From assembly GCA_933228895.1 (NCBI GenBank), contig OW121857.1:77495672-77559671 (forward strand): 64,000 nucleotides of DNA, written 5' to 3'. Within the stretch, counting starts at the first letter, position 1. Each line of letters begins with the position of its first letter. Origin of the DNA: Platycnemis pennipes. Its lineage: Eukaryota; Arthropoda; Insecta; Odonata; Platycnemididae. A program made the position numbers and the translations under genes. The notes under the pieces are model-generated. The model made no database searches and was not told where the DNA came from. It saw only the letters and a program-made list of their open reading frames with translations. This document shows, piece by piece, positions 48,484 through 57,915 of this stretch.

Positions 48484-49021
48484 AGGCGGATTTATAGAAC
48501 AAATAAGCGCGAATTTAACTCAAGCACTTAACATTAAATTACCTTAACGCCCATGGGGCGTTTATAGAAGAAATTACCGTGGACTGGACGCCATCTATCA
48601 GTTATTTTTTTAACTATAGCCAATGCTCAGCGTCTACCACATTCTTCAGTATTCACTGTGGAAACGATTCTGGAAATTTCATGTCATATACGCAATAAAA
48701 CTGCCTTGCAGTCTGGAGGAAAACGGAGTAGATTTCTATTACATAGATTTCATCCCGTGATATTTTCCTCCCAAGATGGATGGGAAGTATTAACAAAACA
48801 CAGAAGAAAGGTGCTGAAAAAAAACGACTAAGACACTGCACTTAAGTTAATGTCACGCTAATTCAAATTCGATCAATCCTTACGCTGATTTTTCCGAAAC
48901 TTAAGTAGGGTTTCGCGCTAATTTTTTCTATCAACGCCGCAATTGCCGGTAGGGTTCTCAAATCTCACAATAAGTCTAAGCAAACGTTAATTTCACGCTA
49001 TTTTTTTCTATAAACCCGACT
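48484..49021. mobile_element. MITE with TTA target duplication (PIF/Harbinger-like)
   Basis: TTA flanks both ends (48481-48483 and 49022-49024). The ends AGGCGGATTTATAGAACAAA (48484 on) and, on the opposite strand, AGTCGGGTTTATAGAAAAAA (from 49021) stay alignable for about 40 bp, including TAAGCGCGAATTTAA against TAGCGTGAAATTAA. A related GGCGTTTATAGAAGAAATTA lies inside at about 48557. A TWA duplication is the PIF/Harbinger rule. No transposase; 538 bp. Confidence 0.8.
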
Positions 49022-49559
49022 TTAGACTGAAGAGGCGCCTTTATTTGATTATTCCCCTGTGCGTGAAAATGATTATAATCACAATGGAATGCATAATTGT
49101 TGGCGGCCTCCAATCGCCAAGTCACGGCATCTTCACAGGTTCTGTATTATTTATTGGCCTACCTTACCCAGAGATAGACCAATACCCCTTCGGAATGCCG
49201 TCGATTTATGTCCATCACTGATTATTCGACACGTAAACTCGCTTATCTCGCAGCTAACCTTTATATCTAGAGGTCGACCCACCATCCGCAACCCGGTGGA
49301 CGCACTCGGTGGCTTTAAGCTTAACCGTGAGGCATGACGCTATAAATATCAATATTCAAGACTAAACATTTTCATTGCCGGATAAAATAATTCAAAAGCG
49401 AAGCTTAGCACAAAGCATATCCTTCCTTTGATTAGTGGTTTTGTTGCGTACCTACTGTAAAGACATTTACACAATTCTTTCGAACATATTATTTAGTATG
49501 TTAGGGCGCGTATAAATTATAAAAATAAACTGATACACAGGTCTTGTATAGGTAAATAG
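49022..49559. other. Unassigned DNA
   Basis: No gene or repeat supported. Confidence 0.5.
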
Positions 49560-49700
49560 CTGGCCCAGGTGGCGGCGAGGTCCTCGCCTCCTAATCCTAG
49601 GGTCGAAGGTTCGAGTCCACGAGTGGGTTTTTCTCCACCCAGGGTATGGATGTTTGTCAAGCTCTGTTGGTTCAGCCACGGGAAATCTGATGACAGGCAA
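49558..49700 (+). mobile_element. tRNA-derived SINE, second type
   Basis: TGGCCCAGGTGGCGGCGAGG (box A region) and AAGGTTCGAGTCCACG (box B, about 49609-49624) are followed by GGGTTTTTCTCCACCCAGGG, the segment shared with 28386-28409. The acceptor stem does not close, so not a tRNA gene. Confidence 0.7.
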
Positions 49701-50679
49701 ATGCCTATTGGGATCCCAGAGGTATATGGACCAAGAGAATAGTCCGGATGGAAAAAATATCTTTAGTCCTTGATGAAGGTTACAGCTGTAGCATGGGAAA
49801 CAGTTGGAATAATTAAAGGATAAAGCTTAAGCTTTTCGGATGGGAAAGGTTATATTTTAGGGATTTGCTACTCCTATATTTATATAAATAGTCATTATAA
49901 AAACGTTAACTATGTATATTCCACGAGCTATTTGCCAAAAAAAACTTTCAGCGAGAAATTACTATCCACCATTTCCCAAAAATAACAATGTGCAATTGGC
50001 CTGTGTATTTTTTAATATTTGACTAAATCCTTTCCAATATTTGATAGTAAAACTTTAGAATGATATACAATGTCAAATAATTTCATGCTTTTTGAAAACA
50101 CCTGGGGCCTGATTTGCGGTAGACCTGGATAGTAATGTAGGAGCAATAAATGACTTAATACAGCCTTGAAATAGCTAGGAACGGCTGCCAAAGCTATCAC
50201 TCAATGATACATTTGCATACAATGCAATTTTCAAGCAAAAGCTTAAAAAGAACCACTTCCTTCATGAACGAAAGCCACTTTGCGCGAATAACATCGATGG
50301 TTTACTCTGCTCAGGGTAAAATTTGCGCTCAGCATTTCAGGTAACATAATTACATATAAGCAGGAATATTTGGGAATAAAGTTGCTGAAGCGACTTCAGA
50401 TTCAGTGAAATAAAAGCGTAGGGTCAGATGGTGAGAATTTTGAGCCACTAAATAATTACAGCACGATAGAAAAACTTCGAGCTATACAGGTTCATGATAC
50501 GCAACAGCCCAGGAATTTTGCCAGTAGTACACGAAAGTCACAAGAATATAAAATTTACCATATTTTTTTTCAGAGCGGACAAATCTCAACATTTTACACA
50601 CCCCAAGCTAGCAATCAAAAAGTTCCGACTACGAATTGCAGTGCATGCCCAAGGTGATAGAAAATCATCGACGATACCA
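49701..50679. other. Unassigned AT-rich DNA
   Basis: No gene or repeat supported. Confidence 0.5.
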
Positions 50680-51560
50680 GCATGAGCATACCACAAACCC
50701 CAGCCGTCGGCAAATCTTTAGAAGTCGACGGAACGGAAAGACACACAGGACCGGAGAAGAATGGAAGAAAGAGCAATAATCTCAGCAGAATGAAAATAAT
50801 GAAAGGAAGTCTATGGAGGAATACGAAGGTTAAAAGGGTTAAGGAATCCATAAAATTGGAGTTGGGCGAAAGATGGGAGAAGCAGGGGTGGGGGAGGATA
50901 GAATTGGATGCGGAGGGAAGGATGGAAAGTGAATGGGGAAGGAAAGAATTAAGAGAGCCTAACGGAGGAGTTGGTGGGGGAGAGGTGTAGCGAAACGTCC
51001 CTCACACGATAGAAGAGCCGTAACCAACTCCACGCACGGTCCTTCGCACCAACGGCCATCGGTCCCGAGAAAAGGATTCCTCTTTCACGCCTCATTCAGG
51101 AGAACAGTAGGGGGGCTCTTCGCTATCCGCCCCCCGGCACCTCGCGCACCATCTCCCCACACCCACACCCAAAAACACACCTGTGGAACGAGCGGCAGAG
51201 GATCCGGGCGCACACGAACCCGAGGCGGGTAATATATCATATCGCGGGGGATATTTAGATTCTCACTGCCGTCGCGTGGGTAGCGGAGTGAGTTCCGGGG
51301 GAGTGACACGCGATAGCCTCGCAGCCGTGGAACTCATTTTATTTTCTCATTATTTTTTTTTTACTTTAATCCGAATCCTCGTTCGATGGCACCGATCCAC
51401 CCAATAGCGCGGCAAGATAACGAAGCGGGAAGCGAAAGAAATGAGAAGGAATAACTCTACGGTCGCAGGGCATCGGAATAATCTCCTGCTCGGAGCAGTG
51501 GCTCATTTAAAAAAAATAAAATGAAACGAGCCTCGAGCCGTCGTTATTTTTTCCTAGTAC
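50680..51560. other. GC/CpG-rich, purine-biased patch
   Basis: Strongly purine-rich on the plus strand at 50700-50995, then GC- and CpG-rich to about 51560. The 102-codon plus-strand frame 50682-50990 is Gly/Glu/Arg/Lys-rich and low in complexity. No domain and no match to other patches. Confidence 0.4.
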
Positions 51561-52094
51561 CGCAATACAATGCGCCGGATATGCGCGATTTTAAGATGGA
51601 GTGCTCGACGTAAGTGAGCTGTTGCATTCCGAGGAGATCCTTGCGTTAATAGCAATGCTCGGCAAAAAGTGACTTGCCATGAAGGAACTCATTCCCACAT
51701 CAATTATATGGCTAACAACTTCTCCCAACGTGAGAAAAGAGCTCTGTTGTACAGCACTTGACGGATCACCAGTTCTGGTCCGGTAGTCCATTATATCCTG
51801 AATTTTCAATACACTTCAGGGCACCCTTTTTTAGCATTGAATGTTAATATCTTTGAACATGATGGATTGTTAGCACTAAGCGAATTTGCATGGTTCAATA
51901 AAACAGAAGAAAAATCAGTTTCTAATGAGTGGACACATGTTAAGGCATGTAACTGCGCGTGCAGTGAAAAATTATGTTTATAGTTTAGAGCACATTACGT
52001 TAACAAAATTTGCAAAAAATTTAAGTTTTGTAAAGAGGCATAAATTTTTCCTGGGCAAATAGAAATAAAGAGAGAAAGAATAAACTGACCATAG
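51561..52094. other. Unassigned AT-rich DNA
   Basis: No gene or repeat supported. Confidence 0.5.
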
Positions 52095-52425
52095 TTGCAT
52101 TATCAACAACGCACTGGTCAGGCAACCTAAAGACTGTGGGCTCAAATCCCGCCCAGAACATGGTAGTTGTGTGTTTGGGGACCTTCTTTGGGGGTCTTCT
52201 CTTGGGGACCGGGTTAGTGTTGTGCTGTCTAGAACACAGGCTACAAATTCCGTGATCTCGGATTCGAATTCCATTTGTTGAAATTTGTCAGTGGTAAACC
52301 AGTGTAGCAGCTATTAAAGTTCAGCACTCCGTCCGTCGGATAGGAGGTTTAATTGTGGACCTCTCGGCGCCTTAGGGAATTTTATTGCCGATGCCGGTTT
52401 ATTCGATCCCACCTGCACTGCCTAA
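52095..52425 (+). mobile_element. tRNA-derived SINE(s) with shared central domain
   Basis: Two box-B-like sites, GGGCTCAAATCCCGCCC (about 52139-52155) and TCGGATTCGAATTCCA (about 52258-52273), precede one clear copy of the shared domain at 52320-52370 (TTCAGCACTCCGTCCGTCGG, then TTGTGGACCTCTCGGCGCC). TTGCCGATGCCGG follows, as in 10620-10640. Probably one SINE inserted beside or into an older head. Confidence 0.7.
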
Positions 52426-53029
52426 AATCTCCTACCTCTGCCCAATTTTCCACCTATCCTAAATAGCGCAAATAGCTTTAGCTGTCGGTAGCCTCCCTTG
52501 ATAACAGCAACATATCCGCTACCCATTTTCATGAGACAATTAAAACCCAGGTAATATACAGATTTGCGAAAAACTGGGGGACCATATAGCAGAAAAGAGT
52601 AAACAGCATATTCTCGGAATAATACAAGAAATCCTAATATTGTGTAAAATACGTATTTTATATGGAACAAAACATACCAACCCACTTAATTAGTGATGTA
52701 AAAGTGTTGGGAAAAGGCTTGGAAGAATTAATTATCTTAGCTTTTTGGGGTACTATTGCGATAAAATGATAAATTATGTATCGCTGGGGAGCAAAAAGTT
52801 GTTGCACGGCATTAGCAAGCACTGCCAGTTTTCCTTAGAATTTGACATTAGTTTATTATTAGTAGTGCTACTAAGCACTAATTTCTGATGACTGCAGCAA
52901 AAAATAATCCACTGGAAATGTCGACGACCAACTGGTTGGAACTTAAAAAATAACTTCAGATGATATGAAGCAAGGTGCAATAACGAATAGGAGATAATAG
53001 CTTAGAATGAAACTCCCGGAGAATTGATT
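52426..53029. other. Unassigned AT-rich DNA
   Basis: No gene or repeat supported. Confidence 0.5.
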
Positions 53030-53186
53030 GTTGTTGATTGATAGTTGATGCTAGAAAATTGCTTCCAATCCCGAGGACTCAAGTTCGAATCCAGGCAGTG
53101 ATAGAAGCCAGTGGATTCCATGTCCCTCATCGACAGACGTGTTTAAAGAACAAATCGGAGATTTCCGTACGCATGGTGGAACTTGA
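53030..53186 (+). mobile_element. tRNA-like SINE head
   Basis: CAAGTTCGAATCCAGGCAG (53080-53098) is a good box B, with TTGCTTCCAATCCCGAGG in the anticodon-arm position. No shared central domain follows; instead it runs into the dispersed repeat at 53187-53306. Confidence 0.5.
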
Positions 53187-53306
53187 CGACAAATGTTAGC
53201 TAACATTGCACTTAAACTTATAAGTCTTTTCCTATCATATATGTACCACATACGTATTAGTGATGCCACAAAGAAAATAATTTATAAAATACTTGACGTT
53301 TACGCC
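53187..53306 (+). repeat. Dispersed repeat, copy 1
   Basis: From CGACAAATGTTAGCTAACAT to TACTTGACGTTTACGCC this is collinear with 63818-63934 in the same orientation, including GCCACAAAGAAAATA at 53266-53280. Confidence 0.85.
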
Positions 53307-53414
53307 TAATGGACGCCTAAATTTAAGCACCGACTATAAAATAGTGATGCCTACGCCGGGATGCTCTCCGTTATTCCCTTGCTCGCAGTTTGCGCCCTTT
53401 CTACTTAAATGCAT

Positions 53415-53530
53415 GTATTACCAATACACCCTCATGCATGACAGGTAAATCCAGATAAATATATTTATATAAATGCCATTATAACCGATAATCCCTTTAT
53501 TACTATGCAGATGCTAACCACCTAGAAGCA
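53415..53530 (+). mobile_element. Old LINE-A variant, left part of 3' UTR
   Basis: GACAGGTAAATCCAGATAAA through ATAATCCCTTTATTACTATG and GCTAACCACCTAGAAGCATG is collinear with 57690-57785. The expected continuation (GACTCTATTATGTAACATGT) does not follow directly but appears at 54087, so a younger LINE-A copy has split it. Confidence 0.75.
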
Positions 53531-53559
53531 TGTGTATGTGTGTGTGAAGTGTGTGTGGG

Positions 53560-53927
53560 ATCCCTACGAAATCGGTCTAAATAATGAAATTGAACGTGTG
53601 CAGCGAAGATCGTCAAGATTTGTAAAGGGACTGTACGATAACTATATTAGCGTAATCAGTCTATTAAATGAATTAAATTGGGAATCATGGTCAGATCGCA
53701 GGTTGAAATTTAGGCTTAATGTCCTAAATAAATTCCAAGATAATATTTTCACCGATAATGTTAAAAATATTTTGCAAACTCCAACTTACTATGGTAGACT
53801 GGATCATAATCACAAAATTAGAGAAATTGATTGCCGAACTGACAGATTCAAAATGTCCTTTTTTCCTCGTACAATCAGGGATATGAATAGCGGTAAATAT
53901 TTCCAATACGAGAGAATCAATGTATAG
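53560..53927 (+). pseudogene. LINE-A C-terminal coding fragment
   Basis: An open frame to the natural stop reads WDPYEIGLNNEIERVQRRSS, RFVKGLYDNYISVISLLNEL, then YYGRLDHNHKIREIDCRTDR and KMSFFPRTIRDMNSGKYF. It matches the minus-strand copy at 14050-14685 residue for residue over most of its length. No stop or frameshift, so young, but only the last 120 or so residues are present and the RT domain is absent. Confidence 0.9.
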
Positions 53928-54082
53928 CATAGTAGCTGCATCTTTTTTTAAGTAATGAGGTTTGGACTAGTATATTAATACTAATCCTTTTTTGTGCATG
54001 ATTTGTAGTGCATGTTTGGTGAGAATTCACCCCCTGCCACACAGCTTTATGGTGACTTGCAGGGTATTATGTAGACGTTGGT
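53560..54082 (+). mobile_element. LINE-A copy, 5'-truncated, inserted in an older copy
   Basis: It starts abruptly in the coding region (GGGATCCCTACGAAATCGG), runs through the C-terminus and 3' UTR, and ends at GCAGGGTATTATGTAGAC (54059-54076). Flanks are the two halves of an older LINE-A 3' UTR. Confidence 0.88.
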
Positions 54083-54215
54083 GTGACTCTATTATGTAAC
54101 ATGTTTCCATATAGTAGCCTAGTTGCATGTCAACAGTGTAGTGCATGCTGAGTGATCTTCACCCCCTGCCACACACCCTCGCGGTGGCTTGCAGGGTATC
54201 GTGTAGATGTAGATG
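54083..54215 (+). mobile_element. Old LINE-A variant, right part of 3' UTR
   Basis: GTGTGACTCTATTATGTAAC, TAGTAGCCTAGTTGCATG and the terminal CCCCTGCCACACACCCTCGC complete the 3' UTR begun at 53415, ending in GTAGATGTAGATG. Confidence 0.8.
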
Positions 54216-54300
54216 CGACAGTGCGAGGTTGTGATCTTCACCCTCTGCCACACACCCTCGTGGTGGCTTGAATGGCCTTGCGTAGATGTAGATGCAAATG
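54216..54300 (+). mobile_element. Extra LINE-A terminal unit
   Basis: A further copy of the terminal block (TTGTGATCTTCACCCTCTGC, CACACACCCTCGTGGTGG) ending GTAGATGTAGATGC directly follows the previous one. A tandem of 3' ends. Confidence 0.8.
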
Positions 54301-54854
54301 TACCTCCTACCGCCTCTCCGTAATAGCCCAAATGGCCTTAGATGCCGATGAACTGATGCAATGACCCGTCAAGCAGAATAGAATCGAAACACAATAATGT
54401 GTACATCATACTAGAATTTCACATAGATTCACGGCACGAATTCACGGCAGTTTCTTTATCCAGCTAAGCTACCAATGAGTTTAGTTTTCTTAAGGTTTTT
54501 AATGAGCTAGATGTTGTAACGGGCTGCTGAACATAATGTCACCAAGAAGCAGAAATCTTACGCACTTCGTCGACTTAAACGAGATGTAGACCAACTTTAA
54601 CCCCTAAAGTTCTCCCTATACACAAATCCAAGTGTTGCGAACTAGCCGTCAAACGGAAAAGACTGATGTAGCCTGAGTAAGCTGATATCAGCGTAACTTC
54701 ACTATACTTTTTCGCGGCTAGTTCACAATCCTCGAATTGGTGTACGTCATGTTTGATTTTTTTGGAAAAAAATAGGAATTACATGCAAAGTACTTTATGG
54801 ATAATGGAGATGTATGCATTTCACTTATAATATAGGAATTGTTCTAAAGGGGAT
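54301..54854. other. Unassigned DNA
   Basis: No gene or repeat supported. Confidence 0.5.
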
Positions 54855-55065
54855 CGGGTTGGTGTGGTGGCTACTGGCCTCACATCCTGAGGGATCGGGT
54901 TCGATTCCCGCCATTGCGGATTTTTCAGTAGCAAACCGATCCCTACTTGAGTTTTTAGAGGAGGGCAATCCAGGTTCAGCACTCCGTCCGTCGGATGGGA
55001 CGTTAAGCCGTGGTCCCCTCTCCACCTGTCCTTAAAAGTAGGCTAATGCCAGCCTGATTTCTAAT
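54855..55065 (+). mobile_element. tRNA-derived SINE, best copy of the domain family
   Basis: Head: GGTTGGTGTGGTGGCTACTGG (box A, from about 54858) and ATCGGGTTCGATTCCCGCC (box B, about 54894-54912). Body: the shared domain at 54975-55021 (TTCAGCACTCCGTCCGTCGG, then GGACGTTAAGCCGTGGTCCC), then AGTAGGCTAATGCCAGCC. The copies at 10500, 27690, 35290 and 52095 follow the same plan. Transcription would be by Pol III from the internal boxes; mobilised by a LINE partner, not identified. Confidence 0.85.
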
Positions 55066-55299
55066 AATAGACAAACAATTTGTTCTCAAATGCTATATTA
55101 TCCTAGGAAAACTTTGATATCTACATCCCCCAAGAAAAGTAGCTCATTGTTACCGCTTTATTCTACATAACAGTGTTTCGTTGCGACCTTACCCATAGAA
55201 TTAAAAAAATTTTACTACTTGATTCCATCCAACGCCTGAAAATATTAGCATAACAAGTTAGTCTAGAGACTTGACAAATTTTCTGCTTTCTGCACCAGA

Positions 55300-55371
55300 G
55301 GGGGTATAGCTCAGTGGTAGAGCATTCGACTGCAGATCGAGAGGTCACCGGTTCAAACCCGGTTGCCCCCT
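55300..55371 (+). tRNA. tRNA-Cys (GCA)
   Basis: A complete 72-nt cloverleaf. The acceptor stem GGGGGTA/TGCCCCC closes with one G-U pair. The D arm is GCTC...GAGC, and the anticodon stem TTCGA/TCGAG encloses loop CTGCAGA with anticodon GCA at 55332-55334. The T arm is ACCGG-TTCAAAC-CCGGT. The discriminator base is T (55371), the identity mark of tRNA-Cys. Boxes A (TAGCTCAGTGGTAGAGC) and B (GGTTCAAACCC) are intact. No intron, and no CCA encoded, as usual in eukaryotes. It charges with cysteine and reads UGC/UGU. Unlike the SINE heads here, every stem closes, so it is likely functional. Confidence 0.96.
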
Positions 55372-55375
55372 AAAC

Positions 55376-55382
55376 TTTTTTT
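55376..55382 (+). terminator. RNA polymerase III terminator of tRNA-Cys
   Basis: Seven T residues beginning 5 nt after the discriminator base; a run of four or more T is enough for Pol III. Confidence 0.9.
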
Positions 55383-56211
55383 ATTCAATCACTACCTAAA
55401 GGAGACTCGTTGATCACCGGATTTCCTTGGGGCTACGTTTCAATCGTAATATTTACGTATATTTACTATTATTTGTAGAATGATTTGTGCTAATTTTTTC
55501 ACACTTAGTTGCAATATTCCAGCAAGAGAATTCAGAATGGAAGAATTCAGAAAAGTTCCGACCCTGATTGTGGCCTAAACTTTTGAGGCAAGTATTATCA
55601 CGTGGTTTTTCATGAACTTTATGGATGAGTAACTTTATGGATGAGGATATGTAGATGATGGCGTTGATGCAAAAATGTGATCTTCATCGCCAGAACAATT
55701 TCAAAAATTCGCATTGAGATCGATTATGTAGAAACTGGTATGGCGATGAAGGCTTCCACTGTATTCAGCAAAGATATCTTACTCAAGTAACCTAGCGTAT
55801 AAAGAAAAATAAGCACTTAAGATTTTACCTTAGTATCAAAAAACCAACTTTCTCCTCCAGCATCGTTAGGTTATTATGGGGTAACTTGATTTTAGCATTG
55901 GAATTGACTCGTCTAGTTTCTTCAAATTACATTAAGTTCCGGGAAAATTTCACAAAAATTTTCTGTTTTCTAGTTATCAAGTGATACCTGAATCTTGAAA
56001 TCCGATATTCTTTCTTCTTTCATCGGCTTTGGAGAATGGTATATTTAGGTAAAGTAAGTTGAAAGGAAGGCAAAGGAGGAGGTACTGACACGATACGCAG
56101 GGAGAAAAACTTAATTGCAAAAACTTTGGGGAGAAAGTACGTGGATAGATCGGGTAATCAGGGGCGAAAGTGTATTCAAGAATAAAATATAGGGAATAAT
56201 CATAGGTGAGG
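55383..56211. other. Unassigned AT-rich DNA
   Basis: No gene or repeat supported. Confidence 0.5.
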
Positions 56212-56525
56212 GGTTGTGTATAAGTTACGTAACGTTAAAGGGAGAGAGCGGGAACGGGTCCACTGTATGATGCACTATTAACAGGAAGGGGGTGGGGTCC
56301 GCCCTCAATAATAGGCCAGCCTTTTATTACGTTTAGAGATAGATACATAATAAATTAATTTCTTATTCAAATAATAATGATGATGCTCGACATAATTAGT
56401 TTATAAATGGTATAAATAAAGACTGCTTTATCTGTTCCAAAAATGGCTCATTGTCAGCGTGACGTAATTTAAGGGATGGGGCTTAGAGAGTATTACGGAA
56501 CGCAATAGGGGTGGGGGGGTGGGAT
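56212..56525. mobile_element. MITE-like element (GTAACGCTAAAGGGAGG family), unsplit copy
   Basis: Collinear with both halves of the split copy at 14932-15490: GTTACGTAACGTTAAAGGGA near the left, CTATTAACAGGAAGGGGG next, and TGGCTCATTGTCAGCGTGAC then TACGGAACGCAATAGGGG near the right. About 310 bp, AT-rich centre, G-rich ends, no coding capacity. Confidence 0.65.
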
Positions 56526-56819
56526 TAGAATGTGGAAAATTAGCAATAAGTAACATTTAGATTGTTCCTTTGAAGATTAGAGGGAGGATAGGCACGGGCA
56601 GTCCGAATAGAATGAAGATAAGTAAGGATAAGCGGAACTAAAGACGAACATTATGTTAAAGTTAGGTTTTATGAGACGTATTTCATGACCTTCAAAAGCT
56701 ACATTAACCTGTTGAGCACGGATAATAATATGAAGATGAATGGACTTCGTATGCTTTATCGATATGATAGAACTTTGATGAATTACTACCTCAAAGATCG
56801 ATTTCGAGGTAGAAGAACG

Positions 56820-57300
56820 TTCGTGTTTGGCTGATATACTATTGACAGTCTGGAGAAGAGTGCAAAGACGTGGTGCTGTGGGTAGAACAACGGGAAGTCG
56901 CGGCGAAACTCTTGCGTCCGTGCATGTAACAAGTAAGCTTGGGCCCCGTTCCGCCCATCCCACCTGGCAGATTGCCCCGCCAGATCACCAGGCACGCAGT
57001 GAGACGATGTCACAGCGACACTGGTCCGTCCACCCCCCCCCCCCCCCCCACCCCCCCCCGCCGCTTCTTCCTCTGGGTCCCTCTCGACAGCGCCATCCAT
57101 GCAAAGCGTCTTTTCAATTTGCGCGGAAAAACCGTAAATAGAGTGCACTCAAGCGAGTCACCTTGGATGCGAGCCCATCGGACCAATGTCCGGCTGGAAT
57201 CCGTGCAAACGCGTACGGGGATGAAATTTTTCATTCTTCGTAGCGGGAGCTTTATCGCCATTAAGGTTTCAGAGCACACATTTATACTAAGATCACCTGC
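56820..57300. other. GC/CpG-rich patch with long C run
   Basis: GC-rich block with mutually overlapping frames of 89-128 codons on both strands, none with a domain. C17 (57033-57049), A, then C9 (57051-57059) may hide length errors and makes any frame through it unreliable. Confidence 0.4.
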
Positions 57301-57309
57301 GTAGTTTTC

Positions 57310-57439
57310 ATCAGACCAATAAGACTAGAGAAATAGATTCTCAGACCGATAGATTAAAAATGTCGTTTTTCCCACGTACCAATTGAGAACATAATAGGTA
57401 GCCTAGTAAACAGGATAGGTAGGTGAAATATGGTACGGT
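57310..57439 (+). mobile_element. LINE-A variant relic, coding end
   Basis: AGAGAAATAGATTCTCAGAC and AAAAATGTCGTTTTTCCCAC correspond to the end of the LINE-A coding region (REID...KMSFFPRT), decayed. Continued at 57661 after a LINE-B insertion. Confidence 0.75.
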
Positions 57440-57453
57440 AGTTTGCAGTGTAT

Positions 57454-57646
57454 GAAAACAATCATCGAAGGAAAAGCGAACGGGAAGAATGGAAAAGGTA
57501 GGCCTCGTATGAGTTATATAGAACAGATCGCGAAGAACGTGAAAGAGAGGAATTACGTTAATATGAAGAGGTTGGCCGATAGAAGAATCGAGTGGAGGAC
57601 TGCGTCAAACCAATCCTAGGATTCTTGACCCATGATGACGATGTTG
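57454..57646 (+). mobile_element. LINE-B insertion with 14-bp target duplication
   Basis: AGTTTGCAGTGTAT occurs at 57440-57453 and 57647-57660, exact. Between them is a 193-bp LINE-B 3' fragment: KTIIEGKANGKNGKGRPRM and ERNYVNMKRLADRRIEWRTA in an open frame, then CAAACCAATCCTAGGATTC and the GATGACGATG end. A clear target-primed, 5'-truncated insertion into LINE-A. Confidence 0.95.
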
Positions 57647-57660
57647 AGTTTGCAGTGTAT

Positions 57661-57915
57661 CATGCATGCATTAGCATTAATAACACATGAATGATAGGTA
57701 AATACAGATAAATACATGTAAATAAATTCCATTATAACCAATAATCCCTTTATTCCTATGTAGATACTAACCATCTAGCGGCATGAGACTATTATCTAAC
57801 ATGTTTCTATGTATTAGCCTAGTTGTTTGTCATAAGTGCATGGTTGGTGATTTCACCCCTGGCCACACAACCTCACGATGGCTTGCAGTGTATTTCTTAT
57901 ATGTACAAGTAGATA
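57661..57915 (+). mobile_element. LINE-A variant 3' UTR
   Basis: AGGTAAATACAGATAAATAC, CTAACCATCTAGCGGCATG, TAGCCTAGTTG and the terminal CCTGGCCACACAACCTCACG give the full variant 3' UTR, the reference for the split copy at 53415-54215. Confidence 0.85.

Noticed and set aside
49558..49640. Possible tRNA gene (plus strand)
   Set aside because: Acceptor ends do not pair, and the downstream segment is shared with another SINE copy.
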